Of a stretch of DNA of 64,000 nucleotides, positions 45,501 through 53,686 are shown piece by piece. Position 1 is the first letter of the stretch. Each line of letters begins with the position of its first letter. The translations under genes and the position numbers were made by a program. The notes under the pieces are model-generated. The model did no database searches. It saw only the letters and a list, made by a program, of their open reading frames with translations, and was not told where the DNA came from. The stretch comes from Actinomycetes bacterium (GTDB lineage: Bacteria > Actinomycetota > Actinomycetes > Actinomycetales > Dermatophilaceae), in assembly GCA_023420415.1 (NCBI GenBank), contig JAEZWF010000014.1, positions 1-64,000 on the forward strand, written 5' to 3'.

Positions 45501-47126
45501 ATGCATCGCACATCGCGCACGACCCTGCGCAGCGCTCGCCCCGCTGTCGTCGCCACCCTGGCCGTCGGGCTGGCCCTGCTCGCCCCGGGCAGCGCCCTGG
45601 CCAGCACGACCGAGCCCACCCCCGTCACCACGACGACGACGGCTCCGCCGCAGACGACCACCACGGCACCGACCACCACGGCACCCACCGGGACGACGTC
45701 GCCGACGACGAGCGCCACGGGCAGCGCCACCACGACGACCGACCCGTCGACCACGACGGGCACGACCTCCCCCAGCACTGCGCCGTCCACCACGTCGGCG
45801 CCCACGACGAAGGCTTCGTCCACGCAGGCTCCGTCCGCGAGCGCCACCACGAAGGCGTCCGGGAAGTCGGTCCCGTTCGGTGCCCCCAGCGCCAAGCGCG
45901 CGGCGGCCATCCCGGCCGACAGCGCCGCACAGGCAGGGTATGCCGGTGGGTTCATCGTGCGCACCATCGCGAAGCTGGGTGACCACTACAACTATCCCGG
46001 TGGCACCGTCTACGACGGCGGCAACACCGTCGACGCCCTGCTCGCCCTCGACGGGGCGAAGGTCGGCGTCGACCAGGCCGACCAGACCGCCGACTACCTC
46101 GCCGGCAACATCGACGCCTACGTCGGCTCCGAAGGCGAGTCGTATGCCGGCCCGCTCGGCAAGCTGATCATCGGCATCGTCGCCCACGGCGGGGACCCGA
46201 CCGACGTCGGGCAGGACCTCGTGGCGCGGCTGGAAGGCCTCATGGCTGACACCGGCCGGTTCCAGGACGACTCGACCTACGGCGACTACTCGAACACGAT
46301 CGGCCAGGCGCTCGACATCATCGCGCTCGGCCGGGCCACCGGCGAGGTGCCGCAGGAGGCCGTCGACTTCCTGCTCGCCCAGCAGTGTGACGACGGGGGC
46401 TTTCGTGGCGACCCGAACGCCGCCACCTGTGTGAGCGACCTCGACGCGACCGGGTTCGCCGCGCAGGCGCTGGTCGGTGCGGGCGAGGACACTGCCGCGG
46501 GCGACGCCCTCGACTTCCTGGTCACCAAGCAGGCGGCGAACGGCGGGTTCCTCAACCAGGACGGCCAGTACAACGCCAACACCGCCGGTGTCGCAGCGCA
46601 GGCGTTCGCCGCCGGCGGTCGCGCCAGTGAGCTGGCCCTCGCCCAGGACTTCATCGCCTCGCTGCAGATGGACTGCTCGTTCGCCACGGCACTGCGCGGC
46701 GGCATCGCCTTCACCGAGGCCGACTACGCCACGCTGAAGAAGACCCCCACCAACACCGACGCCCACGACCGGACCCTGCGGGCCACTCCCCAGGCTGCAC
46801 TGGCCCTGGCCGGCGGGTCGCTGCTCGACGTCAGCGCCGACGAGTCCACGGCTGCGGTGCCGGCCCTGACGTGCGCCACCACGAGCACGACCACGACCAG
46901 CCCGGCAACGAGCAGCACGTCGACCGGCACCGAGTCGAGCGACAGCCAGACCTCCGCGCCGGTCACCGACCCGTCGGACGACTCAGGCCAGGCGGCCTCG
47001 GCCACCCCGGGTGACCTGGCCTTCACCGGCGCCAACGCCATCCAGGCGGCCGCGCTCGGACTGGCGCTGCTCGTCGCCGGTGTCGTCGCCCTCGTGATCG
47101 CCCGGCGCAAGGGAGCCCACGCCTGA
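45501..47126 (+). CDS. Surface alpha/alpha-toroid protein, intrinsic-factor N-domain-like, LAxTG-anchored
   Basis: 541 aa. Signal peptide about 1-35; a Thr/Ser/Pro stalk to about 120; then about 300 residues of helical repeats typical of the prenyltransferase/terpene-cyclase toroid (AVDFLLAQQCDDGGFRGD at 287-304, ALDFLVTKQAANGGFLN at 336-352, AQDFIASLQMDC at 381-392). A second Thr/Ser stalk leads to LAFTG (506-510), a hydrophobic span and RRKGAHA: a cell-wall sorting signal of the LAxTG class used by class E sortases. No squalene-cyclase acid motif (DxDD) was seen, so enzymic activity is unlikely. The same toroid fold forms the N-terminal domain of intrinsic factor and transcobalamin. Being first behind a B12 riboswitch, it probably binds cobalamin. 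GAAGAGG precedes the ATG. Confidence 0.85.
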   Translation: MHRTSRTTLRSARPAVVATLAVGLALLAPGSALASTTEPTPVTTTTTAPPQTTTTAPTTTAPTGTTSPTTSATGSATTTTDPSTTTGTTSPSTAPSTTSAPTTKASSTQAPSASATTKASGKSVPFGAPSAKRAAAIPADSAAQAGYAGGFIVRTIAKLGDHYNYPGGTVYDGGNTVDALLALDGAKVGVDQADQTADYLAGNIDAYVGSEGESYAGPLGKLIIGIVAHGGDPTDVGQDLVARLEGLMADTGRFQDDSTYGDYSNTIGQALDIIALGRATGEVPQEAVDFLLAQQCDDGGFRGDPNAATCVSDLDATGFAAQALVGAGEDTAAGDALDFLVTKQAANGGFLNQDGQYNANTAGVAAQAFAAGGRASELALAQDFIASLQMDCSFATALRGGIAFTEADYATLKKTPTNTDAHDRTLRATPQAALALAGGSLLDVSADESTAAVPALTCATTSTTTTSPATSSTSTGTESSDSQTSAPVTDPSDDSGQAASATPGDLAFTGANAIQAAALGLALLVAGVVALVIARRKGAHA

Positions 47127-48058
47127 TGCGGGTGCTCCCCCGGTTCCTCACCACCGTCGTCGCCACTGCGGCACTGGTCGCCGGCGGTCTCACCCTCACC
47201 GGTGGGACCGCCCAGGCGGCGGCCTGCTCGGGTAGCACGGGCGTGACCGTCGTCATCGACTACGGCTCGAACGCGACCTCCACGTGCGCCAGCGACGCAG
47301 CCAGTGCCATGGCCGTCCTCAAGAGCGTCGCATCGGTCTCGTCGCCACCGCAGTACCCCGGCACCGTCGTCTGCCAGATCAACAGCGTTCCGTCGAACAA
47401 CTGCGGTCGCGGCATGCCCCCCGCCAGCGCCTACTGGGCCTTCTACCACGCGAACCGTGGGGGATCCTGGCAGTACAGTTCGGTCGGGGTCTCCCAGTAC
47501 AACCCCGCCCCTGGCACCGCCATCGGCTTCGCGTTCGGCGCCGGCGCTCGCCCTGACATCGCGCCGCCACCCGCTACGGCCCCGAAGCCGTCACCAAAGC
47601 CGAGCACCTCCTCGAACCGGCCCAAGCCTCCGGCACCGCCCGCCCCCAAGGGCACGGCCGCCTCGCCCAAGCCCAAGCCCAGCTCCACGGCCGCCACCCC
47701 CGGTGCCCCGCGCGGCGCGGGGTCCGGGTCGTCCAGCGGCGCGGCACCCAAGGTCACCGTGCTGCCGAACGGCAAGACCACCACGGTGGCTCCCAAGTCG
47801 TCGACCACGTCGACCTCGTCGTCCACGACGACCACGACGTCCACGTCCTCCACGACGACGAGCGGCACCAGCAGCACGTCGACCGACGGAGCCACGACCC
47901 AGGGCAGCGGCGACGGCTCCGGCCAGGCCATGTCGCCCACCTCCCAGCAGAGCGGCTCGGGCAGCAACGCCGGCTTCTTCGCGGGGCTCGGCCTCGTCGT
48001 GCTCATCGGTGCCGCGGCGGCATACCTCGCCCTGCGCCGACGCCGCGCCCAGCACTGA
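47126..48058 (+). CDS. DUF4430 (transcobalamin C-terminal-like) surface protein
   Basis: 310 aa, start overlapping the previous stop (TGATG). Signal peptide about 1-32. Residues 34-140 form the DUF4430 domain, a family related to the C-terminal beta domain of transcobalamin/intrinsic factor: GVTVVIDYGSNATSTC, an AYWAFYHANRGGSWQYSSVG core and GVSQYNPAPGTAIGFAFG. Four cysteines (34, 54, 83, 93) could make two disulfides. A Pro/Ser/Thr linker of about 130 residues follows, then a membrane helix (about 283-303) and RRRRAQH; no LPxTG-type motif, so it is membrane-tethered. With the toroid protein before it, it would supply the second half of a cobalamin-binding clamp. Confidence 0.85.
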   Translation: MRVLPRFLTTVVATAALVAGGLTLTGGTAQAAACSGSTGVTVVIDYGSNATSTCASDAASAMAVLKSVASVSSPPQYPGTVVCQINSVPSNNCGRGMPPASAYWAFYHANRGGSWQYSSVGVSQYNPAPGTAIGFAFGAGARPDIAPPPATAPKPSPKPSTSSNRPKPPAPPAPKGTAASPKPKPSSTAATPGAPRGAGSGSSSGAAPKVTVLPNGKTTTVAPKSSTTSTSSSTTTTTSTSSTTTSGTSSTSTDGATTQGSGDGSGQAMSPTSQQSGSGSNAGFFAGLGLVVLIGAAAAYLALRRRRAQH

Positions 48059-48079
48059 GCCCGGGCAACACCTCACGCG

Positions 48080-49171
48080 ATGGCCGGCCGCATCACCCCA
48101 CTGCCCCGTCACCTCCACCCGGTGGCGTGGTGGGTCTGGGCGATCGGCCTGGCTGTCGCGGTGTCGCGCACCACGAACCCGTTGCTGCTCGGGCTGGGGA
48201 TCGGGGTCGCGGCGCTGGTCGTGAGCGCCAAACGGGGCAGCTCGCCGTGGGCGCGGGCGTTCCGGCTGTACCTGTGGCTCGGCGTGTTCATCGTCGCCGT
48301 CCGCGTGGTGCTGCACGTCCTGGTGGGCTACAAGTTCGGCGCCCACCGGTTGTGGACCCTGCCGAGCGTGGACCTGCCCGGGATCACGCTGCTCGGCCCG
48401 GTCCACCTCGAAGGTTTGCTGGCCGCCGCAGTGGAGGGGCTGCGGCTGGCCAGCATCATCGCCTGCATCGGCGCGGCCAACGCGCTGGCCAACCCCAAGC
48501 GGCTACTGCGGGCCCTGCCGGGGGCGTTGCACGAGGTCGGCACGGCGGTCGTCATCGCGGTGACGGTGGCGCCGCAGCTGGCCGAGAGCGTGCAGCGCGT
48601 GCGCCGCGCCCGCGTGCTGCGCGGTGACGGCGGCACCGGTGTGCGGTCGGTCGGCCGCGTCGCGCTGCCGGTCCTGCAGGACACCCTCGACCGGTCGCTA
48701 CTGCTCGCCTCGGCCATGGACTCGCGCGGCTACGGCCGCCGGGTCGAGCAGGCGCCCGCTGCGCGCCGGGTCACCGGTGCGCTGACCCTCGTGGGCCTGG
48801 TCGGCGCAGCCGTCGGCACCTATGGCCTGCTCGACGGCACCGCCCCCGCGGCGATCGGCGCACCGATGCTCGTGGGCGGGCTGGCCCTGTGCGGGCTCGG
48901 CCTGTGGGTGGGTGGCCGCAGCGTGCAGCGCACGGTCTACCGCCGCGACCGGTGGGGTGGGCCCGAGTGGCTGGTCGCCGCCAGTGGCGTGGTTGCGGCC
49001 GTCGCGATGTTCGCCCAGCAGCACCGTGACCCGATGGCGCTGGTGTTGCCGGTCGACCCGCTCGGCTTCCCTGTCCTGCCGCTCCTTGCCGTCGGAGGGC
49101 TCCTCGTGGCCGCCCTGCCGGCGTTCCTCGCACCGGACCCCCCGCTCCCGCGTCGGGAGGTGCCCGCGTGA
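48080..49171 (+). CDS. ecfT: ECF transporter transmembrane subunit EcfT (CbiQ family)
   Basis: 363 aa with about five core membrane segments at the N-terminal two thirds. Two coupling motifs contacting the ATPase are clear: RRARVLRGDG and AMDSRGYGRR, matching the Ala-Arg-Gly and SRGY signatures. It is longer than the usual 250 residues, with extra membrane segments at the C-terminus (about 230-350). It is third in the B12-riboswitch operon and overlaps the ATPase gene by GTGA. The energy-coupling module it forms is presumably dedicated to the S component encoded two genes on. Confidence 0.92.
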   Translation: MAGRITPLPRHLHPVAWWVWAIGLAVAVSRTTNPLLLGLGIGVAALVVSAKRGSSPWARAFRLYLWLGVFIVAVRVVLHVLVGYKFGAHRLWTLPSVDLPGITLLGPVHLEGLLAAAVEGLRLASIIACIGAANALANPKRLLRALPGALHEVGTAVVIAVTVAPQLAESVQRVRRARVLRGDGGTGVRSVGRVALPVLQDTLDRSLLLASAMDSRGYGRRVEQAPAARRVTGALTLVGLVGAAVGTYGLLDGTAPAAIGAPMLVGGLALCGLGLWVGGRSVQRTVYRRDRWGGPEWLVAASGVVAAVAMFAQQHRDPMALVLPVDPLGFPVLPLLAVGGLLVAALPAFLAPDPPLPRREVPA

Positions 49172-50898
49172 GCCCCGTCGTGGTCCTCGACGACGTGACG
49201 ATCCGGTATGCCGCGTCGCCGCGTCCCGCACTGCGTTCGGCCTCCGTCGTGGTCGAGGAGGGCGAGCTCGCCCTGCTCGTCGGGCGGACGGGGTCGGGCA
49301 AGTCGACCCTGCTCGGTGCGATCTCCGGCCGGGTGCCCCACTTCACCGGTGGACGGCTCTCCGGGCGCGTGACGGTCGCCGGGCTCGACACCCGAACCCA
49401 CCGTCCGCGCGACCTGGCCGGTGTCGTCGGGGTGGTCGCCCAGGACCCCTTGGCCGGGTTCGTGACGGACACGGTCGAGGAGGAGCTGGCCTACACCCTG
49501 GAACAGCTCGCGGTCGTCCCGGCGACGATGCGCCGCCGGGTCGAGGAGGTGCTCGACCTCATGGGGATCGCCGAGCTGCGCGACGCCCCGCTGCGCGACC
49601 TGTCCGGTGGCGAGCAGCAACGGGTCGCGATCGGCGCCGTCCTCACCGCCGGCCCGCGGCTGCTGGTCCTCGACGAGCCGACCTCGGCCCTCGATCCGGT
49701 GGGCGCCCAGGACGTGCTGGCCACCGTCACCCGGCTGGTCCACGACCTCGGGCTCACCGTGGTCATGTCGGAGCACCGGCTCGAGCGCGTGGCCGGGCTG
49801 GCCGACACCGTGCTCGCCGTCGCCGACGACGGCACGGTGCGTCAAGGCGAGCCACGTTCGGCCTTCGCCGACCTCGCCCTGGCGCCGCCGGTGGTCGAGC
49901 TCGGCCGGGTCGTGGGCTGGGAGCCGCTGCCCCTCACCGTGCGCGAGGCTCGTCGCGCCGCCACAGACTTGCGAGACGAGCTCGCCACCACTGTCGCTCT
50001 TCCACCCGAAACTGCCACTCCCCCAACGGATCTGGCAGGCAGCACGCACCAAGGCGCCAGCCCGACCGGCAGCCTCACCTCGACGACGAGCGCACACCCG
50101 ACGACCACGGCACTGCGGGCGACCGGGGTCACCGTCCGCCACGGCGAGGTGGACGCCGTCCGCGGCATCGACCTGAGCCTGGCCGGCGGCGAGGTCGTCG
50201 CCCTCATGGGGCGCAACGGCTCGGGCAAGTCCTCGCTGCTCTGGGCCTTGCACGGCAGCGGCAAACGCACCGGTGGCGAGGTCCTCGTGACCACCCCCGA
50301 CGGCAGTCACACCGACCCCGCCGACGCCACGCCGCGCACCCGCCGACGCCTCGTCGGACTCGTCCCGCAGAGCGCGCCCGACCTGCTCTACCTCGACACC
50401 GTCGACGCCGAGTGCGCCCAGTCCGACCACGAGTCGGCGGCGGCCACCGGCACGACGCGAGGGCTCCTCGACCGGCTCGCACCCGGCATACCCGGCGACC
50501 AACACCCCCGCGACCTGTCCGAGGGGCAGCAGCTCGCTCTCGTCCTCGCGATCCAGCTGGCCACCACCCCGCCGGTGCTGCTGCTGGACGAGCCCACCCG
50601 CGGCCTCGACCACCCCGGCAAGGAGGCCCTCGCGACCCTGCTGGCCGACCTCGCCGCCACCGGCCACGCGGTCGCGCTCGCCACCCACGACGTGGAGTTC
50701 GCCGCCACCGTGGCCGGCCGCGTGGTCGTCCTCGCCCGGGGGCGCGTCGTCACCGACGGCGCCGCCCGCGAAGTGCTGACCGAGTCGCCGGAGTTCGCGC
50801 CGCAGGTCGCCGCCGTCCTCGCGCCCGCGCCGCTGCTGACCGTGGCGGAGGTCGTGGCAGCCCTGAGGTCGCGCGAGCCCGCCGGGGAGGCGCGATGA
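49168..50898 (+). CDS. ecfA: Fused ECF ATPase EcfA-EcfA'
   Basis: 576 aa containing two ABC ATPase domains in one chain. First: Walker A GRTGSGKST (39-47), signature LSGGEQQRVAIG, Walker B LLVLDEPTSALD. Second: Walker A GRNGSGKSS, signature LSEGQQLALV (Gly-Gly replaced by Glu-Gly), Walker B LLLDEPTRGLD. A Pro/Thr/Ser linker of about 40 residues joins them. It powers the ECF importer together with EcfT. GTG start overlapping ecfT. The second domain contains Gly-Ile-Pro encoded with a rare ATA codon inside a CGGCATAC motif. Confidence 0.93.
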   Translation: MSPVVVLDDVTIRYAASPRPALRSASVVVEEGELALLVGRTGSGKSTLLGAISGRVPHFTGGRLSGRVTVAGLDTRTHRPRDLAGVVGVVAQDPLAGFVTDTVEEELAYTLEQLAVVPATMRRRVEEVLDLMGIAELRDAPLRDLSGGEQQRVAIGAVLTAGPRLLVLDEPTSALDPVGAQDVLATVTRLVHDLGLTVVMSEHRLERVAGLADTVLAVADDGTVRQGEPRSAFADLALAPPVVELGRVVGWEPLPLTVREARRAATDLRDELATTVALPPETATPPTDLAGSTHQGASPTGSLTSTTSAHPTTTALRATGVTVRHGEVDAVRGIDLSLAGGEVVALMGRNGSGKSSLLWALHGSGKRTGGEVLVTTPDGSHTDPADATPRTRRRLVGLVPQSAPDLLYLDTVDAECAQSDHESAAATGTTRGLLDRLAPGIPGDQHPRDLSEGQQLALVLAIQLATTPPVLLLDEPTRGLDHPGKEALATLLADLAATGHAVALATHDVEFAATVAGRVVVLARGRVVTDGAAREVLTESPEFAPQVAAVLAPAPLLTVAEVVAALRSREPAGEAR

Positions 50899-51713
50899 GC
50901 AACGTCATCGCCCTGCGCCCGCGCTCGACCATCGCCCTGGCCGTCGTGTCGGTCGCCGGGCTGCTGATCTTCCTGTGGCCGTTGTTCGCCACCCCCGACG
51001 CCCGACTCGGGCAGAACGCCGACGCCCCCCTCGTCTTCGCGCTGCTCATCCCGCTGCTCATGGCGGTGGTGCTGTTCGAGATCAGCGAGGGCGGACTCGA
51101 CGTCAAGGCCGTCGCGATGCTCGGGGTGCTGTCCGCGGTCGGCGCCGCGCTCCGACCACTCGGCGCCGGGACCGCCGGGCTCGAGACGGTGTTCTTCCTG
51201 CTGGTCCTGGGCGGCCGGGTGTTCGGTCCGGGGTTCGGGTTCGTGCTCGGCTCGACGACGCTGTTCGCGTCGGCCCTGGTCACCGGCGGCGTCGGCCCGT
51301 GGCTGCCCTACCAGATGCTCGGCGCCGCCTGGGTCGGTCTCGGCGCCGGGCTGCTCCCCCGCGTGCCCGCCCGGTGGGAGGTGCCGATGCTCGCGGCGTA
51401 CGGCGCCGTTGCCGGGCTGCTCTACGGGTGGCTGCTCAACTTCTCGTTCTGGCCGTTCTCGGTGGGGCTCGGCGGCGACCTGTCCTTCGTGGCGGGCGCG
51501 CCGGCGTGGGAGAACCTGCGCCGCTTCGCCACGTTCTCCCTCGCCACCAGCCTGTGGTGGGACCTCGGCCGCGCCCTCACCAACGTCGTCCTCATCTCCA
51601 TCACCGGCAAGGCCGTCCTGGCCACGTTGCGCCGCGCCAGCCGTCGGGCAGCGTTCGACGACGAGGTGACCTTCGACGAACCGGTGAGCACGCGGCATAC
51701 GCTGGCGGGATGA
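50895..51713 (+). CDS. ECF transporter S component, probable cobalamin-specific
   Basis: 272 aa, six to seven hydrophobic segments, start overlapping the ATPase stop as ATGA. The S-component character shows in ISEGGLDVKAVAMLGVLSAV, AALRPLGAG, VLGGRVFGPGFGFVLGSTTL and LPYQMLGAAWVGLGAG, a pattern of membrane proteins that bind vitamins within the bilayer. Assignment to B12 rests on the riboswitch and the transcobalamin-like proteins of the operon; sequence alone does not fix the vitamin. It resembles CbrT-type S components in size and layout. Confidence 0.85.
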   Translation: MSNVIALRPRSTIALAVVSVAGLLIFLWPLFATPDARLGQNADAPLVFALLIPLLMAVVLFEISEGGLDVKAVAMLGVLSAVGAALRPLGAGTAGLETVFFLLVLGGRVFGPGFGFVLGSTTLFASALVTGGVGPWLPYQMLGAAWVGLGAGLLPRVPARWEVPMLAAYGAVAGLLYGWLLNFSFWPFSVGLGGDLSFVAGAPAWENLRRFATFSLATSLWWDLGRALTNVVLISITGKAVLATLRRASRRAAFDDEVTFDEPVSTRHTLAG

Positions 51714-53068
51714 CGCCACCACCCACCGACCTCGCCGTCGCCACCGTCAGCGACCCCGACGTCAAGGCTGGGTTTGCGACGGACGAGTCGGTCGGGGCGC
51801 AGGCGCCGGAGCACTTCGAGGTCGTGCGGGCGCGCAGCCTCGACGACGTGGTCGAGGTGATGCGCTGGGCCGACGCGACGGGCACGCCGGTCGTGCCGCA
51901 GGGCGCGCACAGCAGCCTCACCGGCGCCTCGGTCGCGATCGAGGGCGGCGTCGTCCTCAACACCGAGGGCATGGACTCGATCACGACGATCGACCCGCTC
52001 GAGGGGTATGCCGTCGCGGGGCCGGGCGTGCTCAACAAGGCACTCAAGGACGCGGTCGCCGCCGAGGGCATGTTCTACCCGCCCGACCCGGCCAGCTCGG
52101 CGTTCTGCACGATCGGCGGCAACGTCGCCACCAACGCCGGTGGGCTGTGCTGCGTGAAGTACGGCGTGACCGGCGACTACGTGCGTGCGCTCCAGGTCGT
52201 GCTGCCCGGCGGCGAGGTGATCCGCACCGGGCACCGCACCGCCAAGGGCGTCGCCGGGCTCGACCTCACCGGCCTGTTCGTCGGGTCGGAGGGCACGCTC
52301 GGCGTCGTCACCGAGGTGACCACGCGGCTCATCCCGGCGCCCGACCCGGCGCTCACCGTGCTCGCGACCTTCGACTCGCTCGACGCCGCGAGCGCCGCCA
52401 TCGTCGCGCTGCGCCGCGAACGCCACCTGCCCAGCCTCGTCGAGCTGCTCGACCGTGCCGCGATCGCGGCGGTGCAGGCCCTGGCCGACTACGGCTTTCC
52501 CGACGACTGCGAGGCCGTGCTGCTCGTGCAGTCCGACCGGCCCGGGCACACGAGCGAGGACGTGCAGCGGTATGCCGGCCTGCTCACCGACGCGGGCGCG
52601 GTCGACGTCGCGGTGGCCGACGACCCGGCCGAGGCCGACCTGCTGCTGGCGGGTCGGCGCGCGCTGAGCCCGGCCCTGGAGGCGAAGGGGCCGCGCTACC
52701 TCGAGGACGTGTGCGTGCCGGTCGGGCGACTCGTCGACCTGATCCGCGAGGGGCAGCGCATTGCCGCCGAGCGCGGGCTCGAGATCGTCATGGCCGGGCA
52801 CGCTGGCGACGGCAACCTGCACCCGAGCATCTTCTTCGACGCCACCGATCCCGCGAGCCGCGAGCGCGCCCACGCGGCCTTCACGCTCATCGTCGACGCG
52901 GCACTCGGCATGGGCGGCACGATCACCGGCGAGCACGGTGTCGGCTCGCTCAAGGCGCCGTGGCTGCCGCGCGAGCTCGGCGACCCGATGATCGAGCGGC
53001 AGCGCGCCATCAAGGCGCTGTTCGACCCGCGCGGCATCCTCAACCCCGGCCGCGTCTACTGGTCCTGA
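51710..53068 (+). CDS. FAD-linked oxidase (GlcD/D-lactate dehydrogenase type)
   Basis: 452 aa, PCMH-type FAD domain then FAD-oxidase C-terminal domain. FAD-binding motifs: VVPQGAHSSLTGASVAIEGGVVL, CTIGGNVATNAGGLCCVKYG and FVGSEGTLGVVTEVT; C-terminal MAGHAGDGNLHP and ITGEHGVGSLKAPWL (metal/substrate His). Matches the glycolate/D-2-hydroxyacid dehydrogenase family. Its ATG overlaps the S-component stop (ATGA), so it is last in the B12-regulated operon; a link to corrinoid metabolism would be new and is only suggested by this coupling. It could also be an unrelated gene caught in the transcript. Confidence 0.9.
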   Translation: MTPPPTDLAVATVSDPDVKAGFATDESVGAQAPEHFEVVRARSLDDVVEVMRWADATGTPVVPQGAHSSLTGASVAIEGGVVLNTEGMDSITTIDPLEGYAVAGPGVLNKALKDAVAAEGMFYPPDPASSAFCTIGGNVATNAGGLCCVKYGVTGDYVRALQVVLPGGEVIRTGHRTAKGVAGLDLTGLFVGSEGTLGVVTEVTTRLIPAPDPALTVLATFDSLDAASAAIVALRRERHLPSLVELLDRAAIAAVQALADYGFPDDCEAVLLVQSDRPGHTSEDVQRYAGLLTDAGAVDVAVADDPAEADLLLAGRRALSPALEAKGPRYLEDVCVPVGRLVDLIREGQRIAAERGLEIVMAGHAGDGNLHPSIFFDATDPASRERAHAAFTLIVDAALGMGGTITGEHGVGSLKAPWLPRELGDPMIERQRAIKALFDPRGILNPGRVYWS

Positions 53069-53125
53069 CCGCAGTCGAAGCGTGGCGGGCTGGTAGAAAC
53101 AGGGCATGATTCGCAAGGACGCCCT

Positions 53126-53662
53126 GTGAGCTCGCTCGAGGTCGAACCGTCCGGTGCCTGGCTGTCGCGAGAGGAGCTCGACGCGGCGCGCGAACGACTC
53201 CCGATCCTCTACGTCGACGCCGTCCCGGTGCGCGTCGACGACCGGGGCGCGGTCACCGCGGTCGGCCTGCTGCTGCGTGCCTCCGACGGTGAGATCAACC
53301 GCGAGCTCGTCTCCGGCCGGGTGCTCTACCAGGAGCGGGTGCGCGATGCGATCCTGCGTCACATCGAGAAGGACCTCGGGCCCATGGCGCTGCCGCAGGT
53401 ACCCCCGAGCCCGCAGCCGTTCACGGTGGCCGAGTACTTCCCGATCCCCGGCGTCACACCGTTCCACGACCCGCGCCAGCACGCCGTGTCGCTGGCCTTC
53501 GTCGTCCCCATTGCCGGCGACGCGCACCCCCAGCAGGACGCGCTCGACCTCACCTGGCTGACGCCGCGGGAGGCCTTGGCGCCCAGCGTGCTCGACGAGA
53601 TGGACGGTGGCCACGGGGTGCTGCTGCGGCAGGCCCTCGCCCACCTCGGCCACCCGGTCTGA
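53126..53662 (+). CDS. NUDIX-family protein (DUF4916)
   Basis: 178 aa, GTG start. Sequence resembles the actinobacterial DUF4916 branch of NUDIX hydrolases: LPILYVDAVPVRVDDRGAVTAVGLLLR and VSGRVLYQERVRDAILRHIEKDLG, in which the canonical GX5EX7REUXEEXGU box is strongly degenerate, so catalysis is doubtful. C-terminal YFPIPG, DPRQHAVSLAFVVPIAG and LDLTWLTPREAL complete the fold. It lies 58 bases after the flavoprotein gene and may or may not share its transcript; it converges on an acyltransferase gene. Confidence 0.8.
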   Translation: MSSLEVEPSGAWLSREELDAARERLPILYVDAVPVRVDDRGAVTAVGLLLRASDGEINRELVSGRVLYQERVRDAILRHIEKDLGPMALPQVPPSPQPFTVAEYFPIPGVTPFHDPRQHAVSLAFVVPIAGDAHPQQDALDLTWLTPREALAPSVLDEMDGGHGVLLRQALAHLGHPV

Positions 53663-53686
53663 CCGGCGGCTGAGGGCAACCTCGGG

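Noticed and set aside
45201..46766. A 521-codon minus-strand frame across the riboswitch and the toroid gene
   Set aside because: It is antisense to the toroid gene and to conserved riboswitch blocks; the translated product is low-complexity Gly/Arg.
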